Notes: generated by a model not told the origin, from the letters alone. Shown: positions 8,869 through 18,792, counted from the stretch's first letter. The stretch is 59,611 nt of DNA from Methanoculleus sp. MH98A (GCF_000691865.1 NZ_JMIO01000014.1:1-59611); one strand, 5' to 3'. Translations and numbers: made by a program.

Positions 8869-9071
8869 ACTCACTCACCTGCACCCCTCTTATCCCGGCC
8901 GGCCATACACCGCTGCTCTCCCCGGCGGGCGTGCCCCCACATTCCGGCCACCCACCATAAAAGTAACTGCACGCTGGAAACGGATGTTCAGAACGGCCTT
9001 TGTAGCCAGGGGTGCCTGCAAAATGGGTTGATGGAGGAAACCAGGTTCTTCCACCTATCAGACGTTTCCGG

Positions 9072-10268
9072 TCACGCCCCGTCCCGGGGTTCCTCGCGGC
9101 GGACGGGGCAGAGCGGGTCTTCCGCCCAGAGGTCGCCGGTATCGGCAAACGCCCGGATCCTGCATCCTCCTCCGCAACGGTCGCGGTAGGAGCATCGTCT
9201 GCAGGACCCTCCGACCAGGTCCTTCTTCCTCCTGAAGTCGGCGAGGATCCGGTTCTCCGGATCGTTCCAGATGGCGCTGAACGGCTTCTCCCTGATGTTC
9301 CCGACCTTGAGTTCGTCCATCTGGGCGAACTGGCAGGGGTAGACGGAACCGGAGGGATCGATGTTTGCGATGCGGTCCCCCGCGCTGCATCCGACGCCGG
9401 AGCGTGCGAGGAGCGTGCACATGCTCTCGTATGCCGGCAGATCATCCTTCTCCAGTTTCTCAAGAAGGTATACGGCGTCCTGGGGCGCGTCGACCGTGAG
9501 GAACTCCATGGCCGCCGGATCGACGTCGCGTGCCTTCTCGATGAGCAGGTCAAGGAGGCCGGCAATCTCGTAGGATCGAAGTTGAAGGCCATCGTATCCC
9601 TCGCCTCCCCGGCCGCTCGGTACCAGCCAGTAGACGCAGAACCGTTCCGCCCCGACGTCCAGGGAGAGGTCGATGAGGGCGGGGATCTCGGTGTAGTTCT
9701 CCCGCGTCGCCGTCACCCGGACGCCGCACTTCAGCCCGGCCGACCTGCAGTTCTCGAGCGCCGAGACGGCCCTCTGGAAGCTCCCCGGGACGTTTCGCAT
9801 ACTGTCGTGCGTCTCTGCGGTCGCCCCGTCGAGCGAGATTCCCGCGTACTCCACGCCCGCATCGCGGAGCCGCCGTGCAGCGGCGGGCGTGATCAGCGTG
9901 CCGTTGGTGCTCAGGGCGGTGGTGAGGCCGCGCTCCTTCGCGTGCCCGGCGAGCTCCCAGAAGTCCTCCCGGACCAACGGCTCCCCCCCGGAGAAGAGCA
10001 GGAGGGGGACCCGCATCGCTGCAAGGTCGTCGATCAGGCCGAACGCCTCCTCAGTCGTCAGCTCGTCTTCCCGCTGCTCTCCCGGTCCTGCGCGGATGTA
10101 GCAGTGGGAGCAGAACAGGTTGCACCGGTTCGTGATGTTCCAGAAGACGACCGGCCGGCGGATATCGGAGAATGCGAGCATTCCGCTTGGTGTCCTCTCG
10201 CCGGCACGGTGCCGGAGCACCTCACTGACCGTGCCGGTTGCATGGATGTATCTCGTAATCCGGTTCAT
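9072..10268 (-). CDS. ahbC: radical SAM/SPASM heme-pathway enzyme AhbC
   Basis: 398 residues. The radical SAM motif is CNLFCSHC (CxxxCxxC) and a SPASM-type cysteine cluster closes the protein (CSAG ... YPCQFA ... CRRCSYRDRCGGGC). By family and position it should be AhbC, which turns 12,18-didecarboxysiroheme into Fe-coproporphyrin III by removing two acetate side chains, the third step of the siroheme-to-heme route. It starts at ATG 10268, overlapping the ahbB stop by four bases, so the genes are co-translated. The assignment of C versus D between the two radical SAM genes rests on overall similarity and gene order; the wider function is firm. Confidence 0.82.
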   Translation of the reverse strand: MNRITRYIHATGTVSEVLRHRAGERTPSGMLAFSDIRRPVVFWNITNRCNLFCSHCYIRAGPGEQREDELTTEEAFGLIDDLAAMRVPLLLFSGGEPLVREDFWELAGHAKERGLTTALSTNGTLITPAAARRLRDAGVEYAGISLDGATAETHDSMRNVPGSFQRAVSALENCRSAGLKCGVRVTATRENYTEIPALIDLSLDVGAERFCVYWLVPSGRGGEGYDGLQLRSYEIAGLLDLLIEKARDVDPAAMEFLTVDAPQDAVYLLEKLEKDDLPAYESMCTLLARSGVGCSAGDRIANIDPSGSVYPCQFAQMDELKVGNIREKPFSAIWNDPENRILADFRRKKDLVGGSCRRCSYRDRCGGGCRIRAFADTGDLWAEDPLCPVRREEPRDGA

Positions 10269-10768
10269 TGCCCACGCCCCGGCCCTGCCGCAGGCTCGAT
10301 CCGGCCGCTCGGTTCCCGCTTGAACTCCTCGGTGCTGAAGAGAATCCGGTAGTCGGCGGCACCGGTCGCCCGGGAGAGGGCCGCGACCCTGCGGAGCGCG
10401 TCCTCGCGGTCACGGCAGTGGAGCACGGTATAGAGATTGTACTCCCAGCGTCCGGGGACGGTGCGGCGCTCGTAGCAGTGGGTCACGTCGGGGCTCTCCG
10501 CCATGGCCGCTCCGACCTCGGCGACGCAGTTCTCGGGAACGCTCCAGACCACCATGGCGTTCGCCATGAGATCGGCCTTCCGGGGGTTGATTCTCGTCCC
10601 GAACCGGCGGACTACACCGGTCAGCCTGAGCCTATGCAGTCTGGCGACGACTTCCTCCTCGCTGATCCGAAGCCTCCTTGCCGCATGCAGAAACGGCCTC
10701 TCCTCAAGCCCGATGCCGTCCTGCGTCAGCCGCAGAATCTCCCTATCGATCTCGTCCATCATCGTCAT
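10265..10768 (-). CDS. ahbB: siroheme decarboxylase subunit, AhbB-like
   Basis: 167 residues, Lrp/AsnC-like: an N-terminal winged helix (DEIDREILRLTQDGIGLEERPF) and an alpha-beta sensor-like domain. The ending ILFSTEEFKREP fits the AhbB branch. AhbA and AhbB together remove two carboxyl groups from siroheme to give 12,18-didecarboxysiroheme; the DNA-binding fold has been repurposed, although a regulatory role remains possible. The His of DVTHCYERR matches the active-site region of the family. It overlaps ahbA upstream by 26 bases and ahbC downstream by 4. ATGs at 10762 and 10759 are alternative starts. Confidence 0.82.
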   Translation of the reverse strand: MTMMDEIDREILRLTQDGIGLEERPFLHAARRLRISEEEVVARLHRLRLTGVVRRFGTRINPRKADLMANAMVVWSVPENCVAEVGAAMAESPDVTHCYERRTVPGRWEYNLYTVLHCRDREDALRRVAALSRATGAADYRILFSTEEFKREPSGRIEPAAGPGRGQ

Positions 10769-11237
10769 CCTCCGCGAGAAACCGGAACCGGACGTCGAGT
10801 TTGAACCTCTGTGCTATCGGGAGGTTCAGGACGTCCCCCGGAGGGATCATCGAACGCCGCACGATCTCCTCGAGCGTATCGAGCAGTTCCTCCTCGCCCG
10901 CAGCGGCGATGGTGAACCAGAGGTTGTAGTCGCCGTCGCGGCGGTAGTTGTGGGACACGCCGTCGTACTCGTTCACGATCGCCGCGACCTCGTGCATCCG
11001 CTCTTCCGGCACCCGCATCGCGACGAGCGTGGAGGAGCGGATGCCGAGACGTCCGGGCTCGAGGATCGGCGCGATATGCCTGATCACCCCGCGGCGGGAG
11101 AGCCTGGCGAGCCGTTCCATCACCTCCCGCTCCGGCATCCCGAGCGCGTCGCCGAGAACCCGGTACGGCCGGGGGTCGAGCGGGAAATCGTCCTGCACCT
11201 GCCGGAGGATCTCCCGGTCGAGTGGGTCGAGGTGCAC
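10743..11237 (-). CDS. ahbA: siroheme decarboxylase subunit, AhbA-like
   Basis: 164 residues with the same Lrp-like fold as its neighbour (DPLDREILRQVQDDFPLDPRPY, then GVSHNYRRDGDYNLWFTI). The C-terminal LPIAQRFKLDVRFRF is typical of the AhbA branch. It starts with GTG at 11237, immediately after the ahbD stop (TGA then GTG). It pairs with AhbB to decarboxylate siroheme. The aspartate-rich tail (EDDDDGRDR) lies in the overlap with ahbB and may be dispensable. Confidence 0.82.
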   Translation of the reverse strand: MHLDPLDREILRQVQDDFPLDPRPYRVLGDALGMPEREVMERLARLSRRGVIRHIAPILEPGRLGIRSSTLVAMRVPEERMHEVAAIVNEYDGVSHNYRRDGDYNLWFTIAAAGEEELLDTLEEIVRRSMIPPGDVLNLPIAQRFKLDVRFRFLAEDDDDGRDR

Positions 11238-12292
11238 TCACCGCACCCCCGATCCCGGCTCGTAGAGGCACCAGGGGTCTTCTGCCAGGTAATCGCCGGC
11301 CTGCGAACTCTCTTCCGTAAGCCCGTATGCCCGGGCACGGCACCCCCCGCAGGCGAAACGGTACTCACATATGCCGCATTTACCTTTCAGGGCCTCGCCG
11401 GAGCGGAGGGCTGCAAAGATCTCCGACCCCCTCCAGATCTCCGCAAACGAAGTTTCCCGGATGTTCCCAAGACCCAGCGGAAGGTAGGGACAGGGGGTAA
11501 CCTCTCCTTTCGGGTCTATCCTGCAGTAGCGGATGCCCGCGATGCACCCCCGCTCCCCCTCTGCCACAGGTAATCCCATCTCGGATGCAATCCGCACGTG
11601 CTGCGGGGCGCACGTCGGGCGGATGGATAAACCCCGATCAGCCTCAGACGGAGGATCCGCCGTATCAGGGTCTCGTACATCCCGGGAGAGATATCGACGA
11701 GGCTCCTCCCTCTTCCCGTGGGAACGAGGAAGAAGAACTGGAAGTCGTGCACCCCGAGGCTCTCCCCGAATTCCGCGATCCTCTCCAGATCGCGATGGTT
11801 CTGCGGGGTCACCGTCGTGTGCACCTGAACGGGAATACCGGCCTCCCTGCAGGCCTCGATGCCCGCGACGGCACGCTCCCACGCGCCCGTTACCCCCCTG
11901 AACCGGTCGTGAACCCCCGGATCCGCAGAGTCGAGACTTATCGCCGCTTTCCGGATCCCCGCCCCGGCGAGCCGCACCGCGGTGCGGTCGTCGATCAGGG
12001 TTCCGTTCGTCCCGATGACCATCCGAAGCCCCCGCTGCGTCCCGTATTCGGCAATCTCGAAGAGGTCGTCCCGCAGCAGGGGCTCTCCGCCGCTGAGGAT
12101 CATCACCGGGGAGCCTACCTGCGCAACCTGGTCGATGAGCAGCTTTGCTTCATCGGTGGAGAGTTCCGGAGCCCCTCCTCCGTCCCCGGCATCCATGTAG
12201 CAGTGGGCGCACCGCAGATTGCACCGGTAGGTGACGTTCCATGATATGAGGGTGGGTCCGCTCTTCCCGCTGTCTCCGATACTGTCCAGCAT
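11238..12292 (-). CDS. ahbD: radical SAM heme synthase AhbD, split by one frameshift
   Basis: About 350 residues if one base is restored. The N-terminal part from ATG 12292 (GGTGA site upstream) has CNLRCAHC and the GGEPLLR motif. The C-terminal part has TCAPQHVRIA, CIAGIRYCRIDPKGEVTPCPY and CGICEYRFACGGCRARAYG, the auxiliary-cluster cysteines. The frame changes near 11641-11650, where the coding strand reads CTGAGGCTGATCGG. Reading AGGG instead of AGG restores RLRADRGLSIRPTCAPQ. AhbD oxidatively decarboxylates Fe-coproporphyrin III to protoheme. It is first in the operon; a TTGATATAGG box near 12352-12361 is a candidate promoter. If the frameshift were real, heme synthesis would be lost despite the intact catalase. 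Confidence 0.82.
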
Positions 12293-12499
12293 CAACCGAT
12301 CACCAATCTCGTACGCTCCCCCGAAGAGAGGCGTGGGTATACCCGGACGACCCTATATCAATGTATCGCAAATCCCAGGAAAATGAAGAGCATTCTGGTT
12401 ATCTTGCCCGTGGCGGCATCTTTCCCTTCCCTTCCCGCGTTCGTTCGCGTCGCCGGAACGGTTAACTGTCCCGCCGTTCGTCGTGAGCGTGGAAGGCGC

Positions 12500-13765
12500 A
12501 TGGCAACGACCCCTCGCGGTGGAGTCAGGGCAAGCAGGCTCTCAAGAAGGCTGTCTACGGTGGATGCCGTCTTCATCGGGCTCGGCTCCATGATCGGGGC
12601 CGGCATCTTCACGGCTCTTGCCCCGGCCGCGGCCGCGGCCGGGGCCGGGCTGCTCTTCGGCCTCGCGATTGCTGCCGCTGTTGCCTACTGCAACGCCAGT
12701 TCGTCGGCCCAGCTCGCCCGCCTCTACCCGGCATCGGGCGGCACCTACGTCTACGCGCGAGAACGGTTGAACGAGTTCTGGGCCTGGATTGCGGGTTGGG
12801 GTTTTGTGGTCGGGAAACTCGCCAGTTGCGCTGCCGTCGCGCTCACCTTCGGCTACTACCTAGTTCCGGAGTATGCACGGTTCCTTGCCGCGGGGGCGGT
12901 GATCGCGTTCACGGTGCTGAACTACCACGGGATCGAGAAGACCGCCCGTGCGACGAAGGCCATCGTCGTGGTGGTCCTGCTCTCTCTTGCCGCGGTTGTC
13001 GCCCTCCTCTTCGTCGGCGAGCCGGATATCGACAACATAAGCCCGATCGTTGGGCCGAACGGCCTCTACGGTATCCTGCAATCGGCGGGGATCTGGTTCT
13101 TCGCGTTTGCGGGGTATTCGAGGCTCGCCACCCTTGCAGAAGAGGTCGAAGACCCGGAGACGGCCATCCCCCGGGCGATCGTGCTGGGTCTCGGTATCAC
13201 GCTCCTCGTCTACGCTGCCGTCGTCGTCTCGGCGCTCCTCCTCGTCGGGCCTGCCCTGCTCGCGGAGTCCAGCGCCCCCCTGGTGACGGCGCTCGCCGGG
13301 GCGGGTTTTCAATCGTGGCAGTGGAGCATCAGGGTCGGTTCGACGTTTGCGACCCTCGGGGTGCTGCTCTCCCTGATGACGGGCATCAGCCGGATGCTCT
13401 TTGCCATGGCGGTGGATCGTAAAATGCCTTCATATCTGGCCCGGGTCCACCCGGTGCACAGGGTTCCGCACCTCGCCGAACTGGCGGTCGGCATCATCCT
13501 GGTCGCGGTGGTGCTGCTCGCTGACCTTCGCACGGCGATAGGGTTCAGTTCCTTCACCGTGCTGCTGTACTACGCGGTCACGAACCTCTCTGCATACACG
13601 TTATCGGGGCAGGAGAGGCTGTACAGCAGAAATTTTGCGCTACTGGGTCTTCTGGGATGCCTGCTGCTTGCTTTCATGCTGCCGGCAACAGCCGTCGGCA
13701 TCGGGAGCGCGGTCATGCTGGCGGGCATACCGGTTTACCTCGTCCAGAGGCGGCGCAGTTTATGA
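12500..13765 (+). CDS. APC-family amino acid permease
   Basis: About 421 residues from the ATG at 12500. An in-frame ATG at 12383 would add 39 unconvincing residues, though a tatatc box at 12353-12360 lies 26 bases before it, so that start cannot be excluded. The protein has about twelve hydrophobic segments. The first helix has the APC signature GLGSMIGAGIF, where broken-helix glycines bind the amino acid backbone. It should import amino acids or polyamines by proton coupling in the cell membrane. It is divergent from the heme operon and shares a short promoter region with it. Substrate is unknown. Confidence 0.8.
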   Translation: MATTPRGGVRASRLSRRLSTVDAVFIGLGSMIGAGIFTALAPAAAAAGAGLLFGLAIAAAVAYCNASSSAQLARLYPASGGTYVYARERLNEFWAWIAGWGFVVGKLASCAAVALTFGYYLVPEYARFLAAGAVIAFTVLNYHGIEKTARATKAIVVVVLLSLAAVVALLFVGEPDIDNISPIVGPNGLYGILQSAGIWFFAFAGYSRLATLAEEVEDPETAIPRAIVLGLGITLLVYAAVVVSALLLVGPALLAESSAPLVTALAGAGFQSWQWSIRVGSTFATLGVLLSLMTGISRMLFAMAVDRKMPSYLARVHPVHRVPHLAELAVGIILVAVVLLADLRTAIGFSSFTVLLYYAVTNLSAYTLSGQERLYSRNFALLGLLGCLLLAFMLPATAVGIGSAVMLAGIPVYLVQRRRSL

Positions 13766-13777
13766 TAGAGTAGACCG

Positions 13778-14089
13778 TCAGCCCCAGATCGGGTCGTCGC
13801 CGAACCGGTCCATCCAGTAATCGGCGGGGCTCTGCGCCAGGTCTTTTTCGAGGTCATCGAGCCTGAACGAGACCGGACGGTTCATGCAGTAGTCGACCAG
13901 GAGGTCGTAAGCCTCTTTTAAGCGTATCGTCATCTCGTGGGACTCCGCCGGGTCTTTTCGTGACACGTCGGGATGCCAGTCCTTGATCTTCTCGGAGTAG
14001 CGCACGCGAATCTCGTTGAGGCTTGCCCGGTCCCGGATGCCGAGCAGCTCAGCCGCCTCCCTCACCCGCCCGGCGGTTATTTCGGCCAT
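13778..14089 (-). CDS. small J-domain protein
   Basis: 104 residues from the ATG at 14089 (MAEITAGRV). A longer frame to 14173 lacks support. The J domain occupies about residues 12-70 with AAELLGIRDRASLNEIR and the diagnostic HPD in DWHPDVSRKDP. J domains stimulate Hsp70 (DnaK) ATPase. The glycine-rich and zinc-finger regions of full DnaJ are missing. The C-terminal 30 residues (FRLDDLEKDLAQSPADYWMD) are not recognised. It is convergent with the permease and divergent from a cysteine desulfurase, a setting reminiscent of J-proteins in Fe-S assembly, but this is only suggestive. Confidence 0.75.
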   Translation of the reverse strand: MAEITAGRVREAAELLGIRDRASLNEIRVRYSEKIKDWHPDVSRKDPAESHEMTIRLKEAYDLLVDYCMNRPVSFRLDDLEKDLAQSPADYWMDRFGDDPIWG

Positions 14090-14187
14090 TGAAGATGCGT
14101 GTACAGCGCCCGCAGGATAAGCGTTGCGAAGTGCCCAAAGCGATCTCTTTTTGGTCGCAGACGATAGATTCACTGAAAACGAGTCTT

Positions 14188-15354
14188 ATGGCAGATAAAC
14201 CGCCGATCATCTACTTAAACAACGCCGCCACGACCTGGCCGAAACCCCCGGAGGTGCTCGAGGCTGTCAGGCAATCGCTTGCGCTCCCGGTCTTCGGGTC
14301 GGGAAGGACCACCGGCAGCCAGGGCGAGGACTACATCACGCTGGCACGGGAGGCACTCTCGGGCCTCCTCACCGCAGATCCGCCGGAGCACGTGATCTTC
14401 ACCCAGAACGCGACCGATTCCTTAAATGTCCTCATCCAGGGATTTCTTGCCGGAGAGACCGGGTGCCACGTCATCACGACCGAGCTCGACCACAATTCGG
14501 TTTTGCGGCCGCTTCACGAACTCGAGCGGCAGGGCCGCATCCGGCTGACCGTCCTCCCCTTCGAGAACGGCTCCGTCAGCCCCGATGCCGTTCGCGCGGC
14601 CATCACGCCCGATACCCGGCTGATGGTCACGGCCCACGGGAGCAACGTGCTCGGCTCCGTACAGGACGTTGCCCGGATCGGGGAAACCCTGCACGATCAC
14701 GGGGTCTATTTTGTCGTCGACGGAGCGCAGACCGCCGGCCACATCCCCGTCGATCTTGGAAACCTCCCGGTAGACGCCTACGTCTTCACCGGCCATAAGG
14801 GCCTCCTCGGTATCCCGGGCACCGGCGGATTCTACCTGCGGGACCCGGAATCGATCGCACCCCTCCGTTACGGGGGGACCGGGACGGACTCCTTCTCGCT
14901 CTTCCAGCCCCGGGAGATGCCGGAGCGGTTCGAGGTCGGGACCCATAACTATCCCGGCCTTGCGGCCCTCGCCGCCGGGGTGAACTACATCGCCTCTATC
15001 GGGGTAGAGGCCGTCGCAGAGAAAGCGGAGCGCCAGACTGCGTTCCTTATCGGGGAGTTGAAGGAAGAGCCCAACATCACGGTCTACAACGAGTCGCCCG
15101 TCCTTCCCATCGTCTCCTTTAACATCCGGGGGATGGAGAACGATGATGTGGGGTTCATCCTCGCCCGGGCCTACGGGATCGTCGCCCGCACGGGGCTCCA
15201 TTGTGCGCCGCTCGTACACCGGGCGATCGACGAGGGGCGAGGTTCCGTGCGGCTCAGCCTCTCCTGGTTCACCACGGACAAAGAGTGCCGGACCGCCGCA
15301 AAAGCAGTAAAGGAGATTGCACGAAATGCGAATTGTTCGCTCGGTTCGCCATAA
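14188..15354 (+). CDS. class V aminotransferase, cysteine desulfurase family
   Basis: 388 residues from the ATG at 14188 (MADKPPIIYLNNAATTW); the frame further upstream reads through the J-protein region on the other strand. The PLP lysine is Lys204 in FTGHKGLLGIPG. The sulfur-accepting cysteine is Cys339 in RTGLHCAPLVHR, a motif of the cysteine desulfurase-like family TIGR01977. The enzyme should take sulfur from cysteine (or selenium from selenocysteine) as a protein persulfide for Fe-S clusters or other thio-cofactors. A small unknown gene overlaps its 3' end by 29 bases and is likely co-translated. Confidence 0.85.
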   Translation: MADKPPIIYLNNAATTWPKPPEVLEAVRQSLALPVFGSGRTTGSQGEDYITLAREALSGLLTADPPEHVIFTQNATDSLNVLIQGFLAGETGCHVITTELDHNSVLRPLHELERQGRIRLTVLPFENGSVSPDAVRAAITPDTRLMVTAHGSNVLGSVQDVARIGETLHDHGVYFVVDGAQTAGHIPVDLGNLPVDAYVFTGHKGLLGIPGTGGFYLRDPESIAPLRYGGTGTDSFSLFQPREMPERFEVGTHNYPGLAALAAGVNYIASIGVEAVAEKAERQTAFLIGELKEEPNITVYNESPVLPIVSFNIRGMENDDVGFILARAYGIVARTGLHCAPLVHRAIDEGRGSVRLSLSWFTTDKECRTAAKAVKEIARNANCSLGSP

Positions 15355-15697
15355 ATCCTGTGCCGACGGCACGTTCATGAAGGAGTTCCTCCTGAGTGCC
15401 CCGCTACCGGCGGGGTTCTTTGCCTACCTGGGGAACTTCGGGGAGGTTGAAGCGCTCCCCAACCTCGGCGAGGGGTTCTACAAGTTCGAGAAGCCCGACT
15501 GGTTCTCCATCAAAGGCCTTGCCGGGGACACCACCGTCGAGGTCAGGTTCAGGAAAGAGGTCATGCACCTGACGGTGGATTTCCTCTACCTCCTCTTCTC
15601 CTCCTATCGGGAGGGACCGGTGGATCTCTCGGTGCTGAAGCAGAGGGAGCAGGGGGTCGGGAAACGGGTGAGAGAACACCTGTATGGGCGTGACTGA
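15326..15697 (+). CDS. conserved-looking hypothetical protein linked to cysteine desulfurase
   Basis: About 123 residues from the ATG at 15326; AAGGAG lies ten bases before it, inside the desulfurase gene. I do not recognise the family. It has no membrane segment, one cysteine (CADGTF), and a middle part rich in aromatic residues (GEGFYKFEKPDWFSIKG) followed by a helical, basic tail (LKQREQGVGKRVREHLYG). The 29-base overlap with the desulfurase gene suggests translational coupling. A methyltransferase gene follows directly. It may be a partner or sulfur acceptor, but that is an inference from position only. Confidence 0.6.
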   Translation: MRIVRSVRHKSCADGTFMKEFLLSAPLPAGFFAYLGNFGEVEALPNLGEGFYKFEKPDWFSIKGLAGDTTVEVRFRKEVMHLTVDFLYLLFSSYREGPVDLSVLKQREQGVGKRVREHLYGRD

Positions 15698-15707
15698 TGG
15701 GGGCAGG

Positions 15708-16283
15708 ATGCCCGGGGACGTATTCGAGCAGTTTGCTGAAGATTACGATCGCTGGTTCGAGGAGCACCGCGCCGAGTACCATGCGGAACTCGCCCGGATC
15801 CGGCGTCTCCTCCCCCGCCCGGACTCCCGTGCCCTCGAGGTGGGGGTCGGGTCCGGGCGGTTTGCCGCGCCCCTTGGGATCCCGCTCGGGATAGAGCCCT
15901 CGCGCGCCCTCGGCCGGATGGCGCGAGGGCGGGGGATTGAGGTGATCCGCGGGCGGGCGGAATCGATCCCGATCAGGGACGGGTCGTGTTCGTCCGCGCT
16001 CATGGTGACGGTCATCTGTTTCCTGGACGACCCGGTTCTGGCATTCGAGGAGATCCACCGGGTCCTCGTCCCCGGGGGAACGCTCGTCCTCGGGTTCCTC
16101 GAACGCGAAGGAGAGGTTGCCCGGAAATACCTGCACGAGAGAGAAAAACACCGGTTCCTCTCCCGCGCCCGGTTTTACTCATCGGATGAAGTCCGTCAAC
16201 TCCTCGGACGCACCGGGTTTCGCGTGGCGGAGGTCGACTCGAGGGCCGGGTTCTCGGTTATCGCCGCGAGGAAAGGCCGGTAG
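15708..16283 (+). CDS. class I SAM-dependent methyltransferase
   Basis: 191 residues from the ATG at 15708; an ATG at 15684 overlapping the previous gene is an alternative. The SAM-binding glycine motif is ALEVGVGSGRFAAPL, followed by an acidic residue after strand 2 (LGIEPSRALG) and the motif IRDGSCSSALMVTVICFLDDP. The sequence fits UbiE/Methyltransf_11 proteins. The methyl acceptor is unknown. It is third in a run with the desulfurase and the hypothetical gene, so a role in a thio-compound or cofactor pathway is possible but unproven. Confidence 0.75.
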   Translation: MPGDVFEQFAEDYDRWFEEHRAEYHAELARIRRLLPRPDSRALEVGVGSGRFAAPLGIPLGIEPSRALGRMARGRGIEVIRGRAESIPIRDGSCSSALMVTVICFLDDPVLAFEEIHRVLVPGGTLVLGFLEREGEVARKYLHEREKHRFLSRARFYSSDEVRQLLGRTGFRVAEVDSRAGFSVIAARKGR

Positions 16284-16370
16284 GACACTCACCACTTCCG
16301 CTTCATCCCGGTGCCTTCGGTCGGGTATGCTGCCGTGCCCCGACTCCGCGGCTGCGCTCCGCCTTTCTTC

Positions 16371-18792
16371 TCATGCCTTCTTCAGGGTAAACCGGAACGC
16401 CGCTCCTTTCCCGGGGCGGCCCGGTACCCGGTCATCGGCCCAGACCCGTCCTCCGTAGCGCTCGATGAGGATCTGCACGAGGTAGAGTCCGAGACCTTCG
16501 CCGACGCCGCGCTTTCGCTGCTCGTAGCGGTGGAAGATTGCCTCCTTGTCCTCATCCGGCACGCCCCGGCCTGTATCCTCGACCGTCACCAGCACTTCGT
16601 CGCCCTGCTCTTCAACCCGGACCGCGACTTCGACGTCAGGACCGCCGTGCTTGACGGCATTGCCGATGAGGTTGTTGAAGACCACGGGGAGCAGGTCGTC
16701 TGCCAGGACCAGGTGGCAGGCCCCGTTATAGTGGATGGCGCTGGTGGGGAACCCCTCGATCGCTCCCTGGATTGCCCTGTTGAGATCGGTCTGTTTGAGA
16801 TCCGGTGAAGCCTGATAAATCCGGCGGATGGTTGAGACGGTGCCAGAATCTCGATGCTCTTCTGGACGCTGCTCTGCAGTTTCTTAATATATTCAGCTGC
16901 TTCCCCCTCCAGGGACTCGATGAGCAGTTCGGCGTAGAGGTTCGAGACGTTCTCGGTGTTGCCGATATCGTGGGTGAGGATGTCCAGGTAGAGGTTCGCC
17001 TCCCGATTCGCGGCCTCCAATTCGCGATGAAGCCGGGTGAGTTCTTCAGTATGGCGTATGAGCGCTTCTTCTGCACGTTTGCGCCCGGTGATATCCGTGA
17101 GGATGGCAATGGCTCCGACGATAGTACCGCCGGCATCGCGGATAGGGGCTGCCGACGTGTCTACCCAGAGCGGTTCCCGGTTCAGGCGGGTAACCATCAC
17201 CTCTTCTCCCTGCACGGTCTCTCCGTGCAACGCCCGGTAGTATGGGGTCGCCTCGAGGGAGAGCGGCGTCCCATCCGGCCGCAGAACCCCAAAACCCGTC
17301 TGGCGCTCCTCGAAACGGACTGGATCAAGGGACATCGACGTTCTGCCGATCATCTTACGCACCGCTTCGTTCACCCGAACAATAGCCCCGGTAGTATCGT
17401 AGATGATGACGCCCGATGCGATCGAGGCAAGTGTCGCATCCAGTTCGGTGGCTCTCAAATGCTCTCTTTCCATGACGGCGCGAAGTTTCGCCTCAACCTG
17501 CTTGCGCTCGGCGATATCCCGGAAAACAACCATGATAGAAGGCTGGCCCTGGTAGAGTATGGGGGTCGCCGTGATGTCGACCTGAATCGTCCGGCCGTCG
17601 AGGGTCCTGAGTTCCTGTTCGGCTAACGGGGTAGGTGTGCCTTCCTGTTCCATCCGCCGGATATGCCCGGCGATGACCTCGCGGTATTCGGGGGAGACGA
17701 AGAGACCCAGCGGTTTGCCCACGAGGTCTTCGGGGCTCTTTGCGCCCGCAATCCGGACGCAGGCAGGATTCACGTAGACGATGATGCCGTCCCGGTGTAC
17801 GACCACGGCATCCGGCATGAGCTCGACGAGGGAACGGTACCGCTCCTCGCTCTCCCGGAGGCATTCTCCATCTGCTTTCTCCCGGTGATGTCCCGCATGA
17901 TCACCTGGACGACGGGGGTGCCGGCAATGTAGGTCATGACTCCTTTCCCCTCCACCCAGAAGGGGGTTCCATCCAGCCGGAGGAGCTGGAGCTGGGTGGT
18001 TGGCGAAGGTTCGCCCATAAGATCCATTGCAGCGTTCTCTTGGATGCGGTCGCGGAAGTCGGGATGAACGATCTCGAGGAAGTTCCTGCCGAGGATCTCG
18101 TTCGGACTGGATGCGCCGAGAAGGTTCACCCCGGTTGGATTGATGTAGAGGATCTTCTCACTGTCGTGAATGAGGACTATGTCGAGGGCGGTCTCCACCA
18201 GGGTTCGGTACTTGGCCTCGCTCTCCCGCAGGGCTTCTTCCGCCTGCTTCTGCTCGGTGATGTCGGTGAAACTCTCGAGAACATGTGTTACCCGGCCGGA
18301 TGCATCTTTCACCGGCTGGGCAACGATATTCATCCAGCGCCCACGGCGCGAGACGCACTTCTCTACTCTTGTAACCTCGCCCGTTGCAAAGACACGCCGT
18401 GCTGCACACACTTCGCACGGTTCGTTCAGGCTTTCGAAATAGCGGTAACACTTCTGGCCGACGGGTTCCTGTTCGGGAAGTATGTCACGGGCCTCCTGGT
18501 TGACCCACACGATCGTCATATCCGGGTCGACAAGGGACTGCCCCGTATCGAGGGCGGAGAGAATGGCACCCACCCTATCCTTCTCCCGGCGCAGCGCCTC
18601 TTCGTCTCTCCTGCGTTTGGTATCGGCCTGCCTGAGTTCTTCATTCTCCCGGCGAAGGGTATCAATCTCTACCTGGAGTTCACTGATCCGCTCTTCGACG
18701 AGCCGTTCGGTTTCTGCAGGGTTCTCCTGTGGAACCTCATCCCGCCCGGCAGGATCAGGCTTCCTCCGTGGAGTTTCTGGGGGCGCTGGCAT
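16371..18792 (-). CDS. multi-PAS histidine kinase, split by two frameshifts
   Basis: About 807 residues when two single bases are restored. Layout: coiled coil (25-75), a cysteine-bearing PAS (Cys115, Cys126, Cys129 in KCYRYFESLNEPCEVC), at least three further PAS domains ending in DITEQKQAEE, DITGRKQ, DIAERKQ and DITGRKRAEE, an H-box YLDILTHDIGN, and a HATPase domain (NNLIGNAVKHGG, DTGRGVP, GLGLYLV). The frame breaks near 17862-17870 (one G restores EECLRESEERYRSLVELMPD) and near 16840-16846 (one G restores EILGTVSTIRRIYQ). No membrane helices are present, so it senses inside the cell. The ATG at 18792 lies about 26 bases after a tgtttaatagg box. It resembles the kinase at 38933-41431. Confidence 0.82.

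Noticed and set aside
9012-10352. 446-codon plus-strand frame across ahbC
   Set aside because: It is a shadow of a radical SAM gene whose cysteine motifs lie on the minus strand.
12383-12499. 39-residue N-terminal extension of the permease
   Set aside because: It does not resemble APC permease N-termini; it remains possible because a TATA box lies 26 bases upstream.
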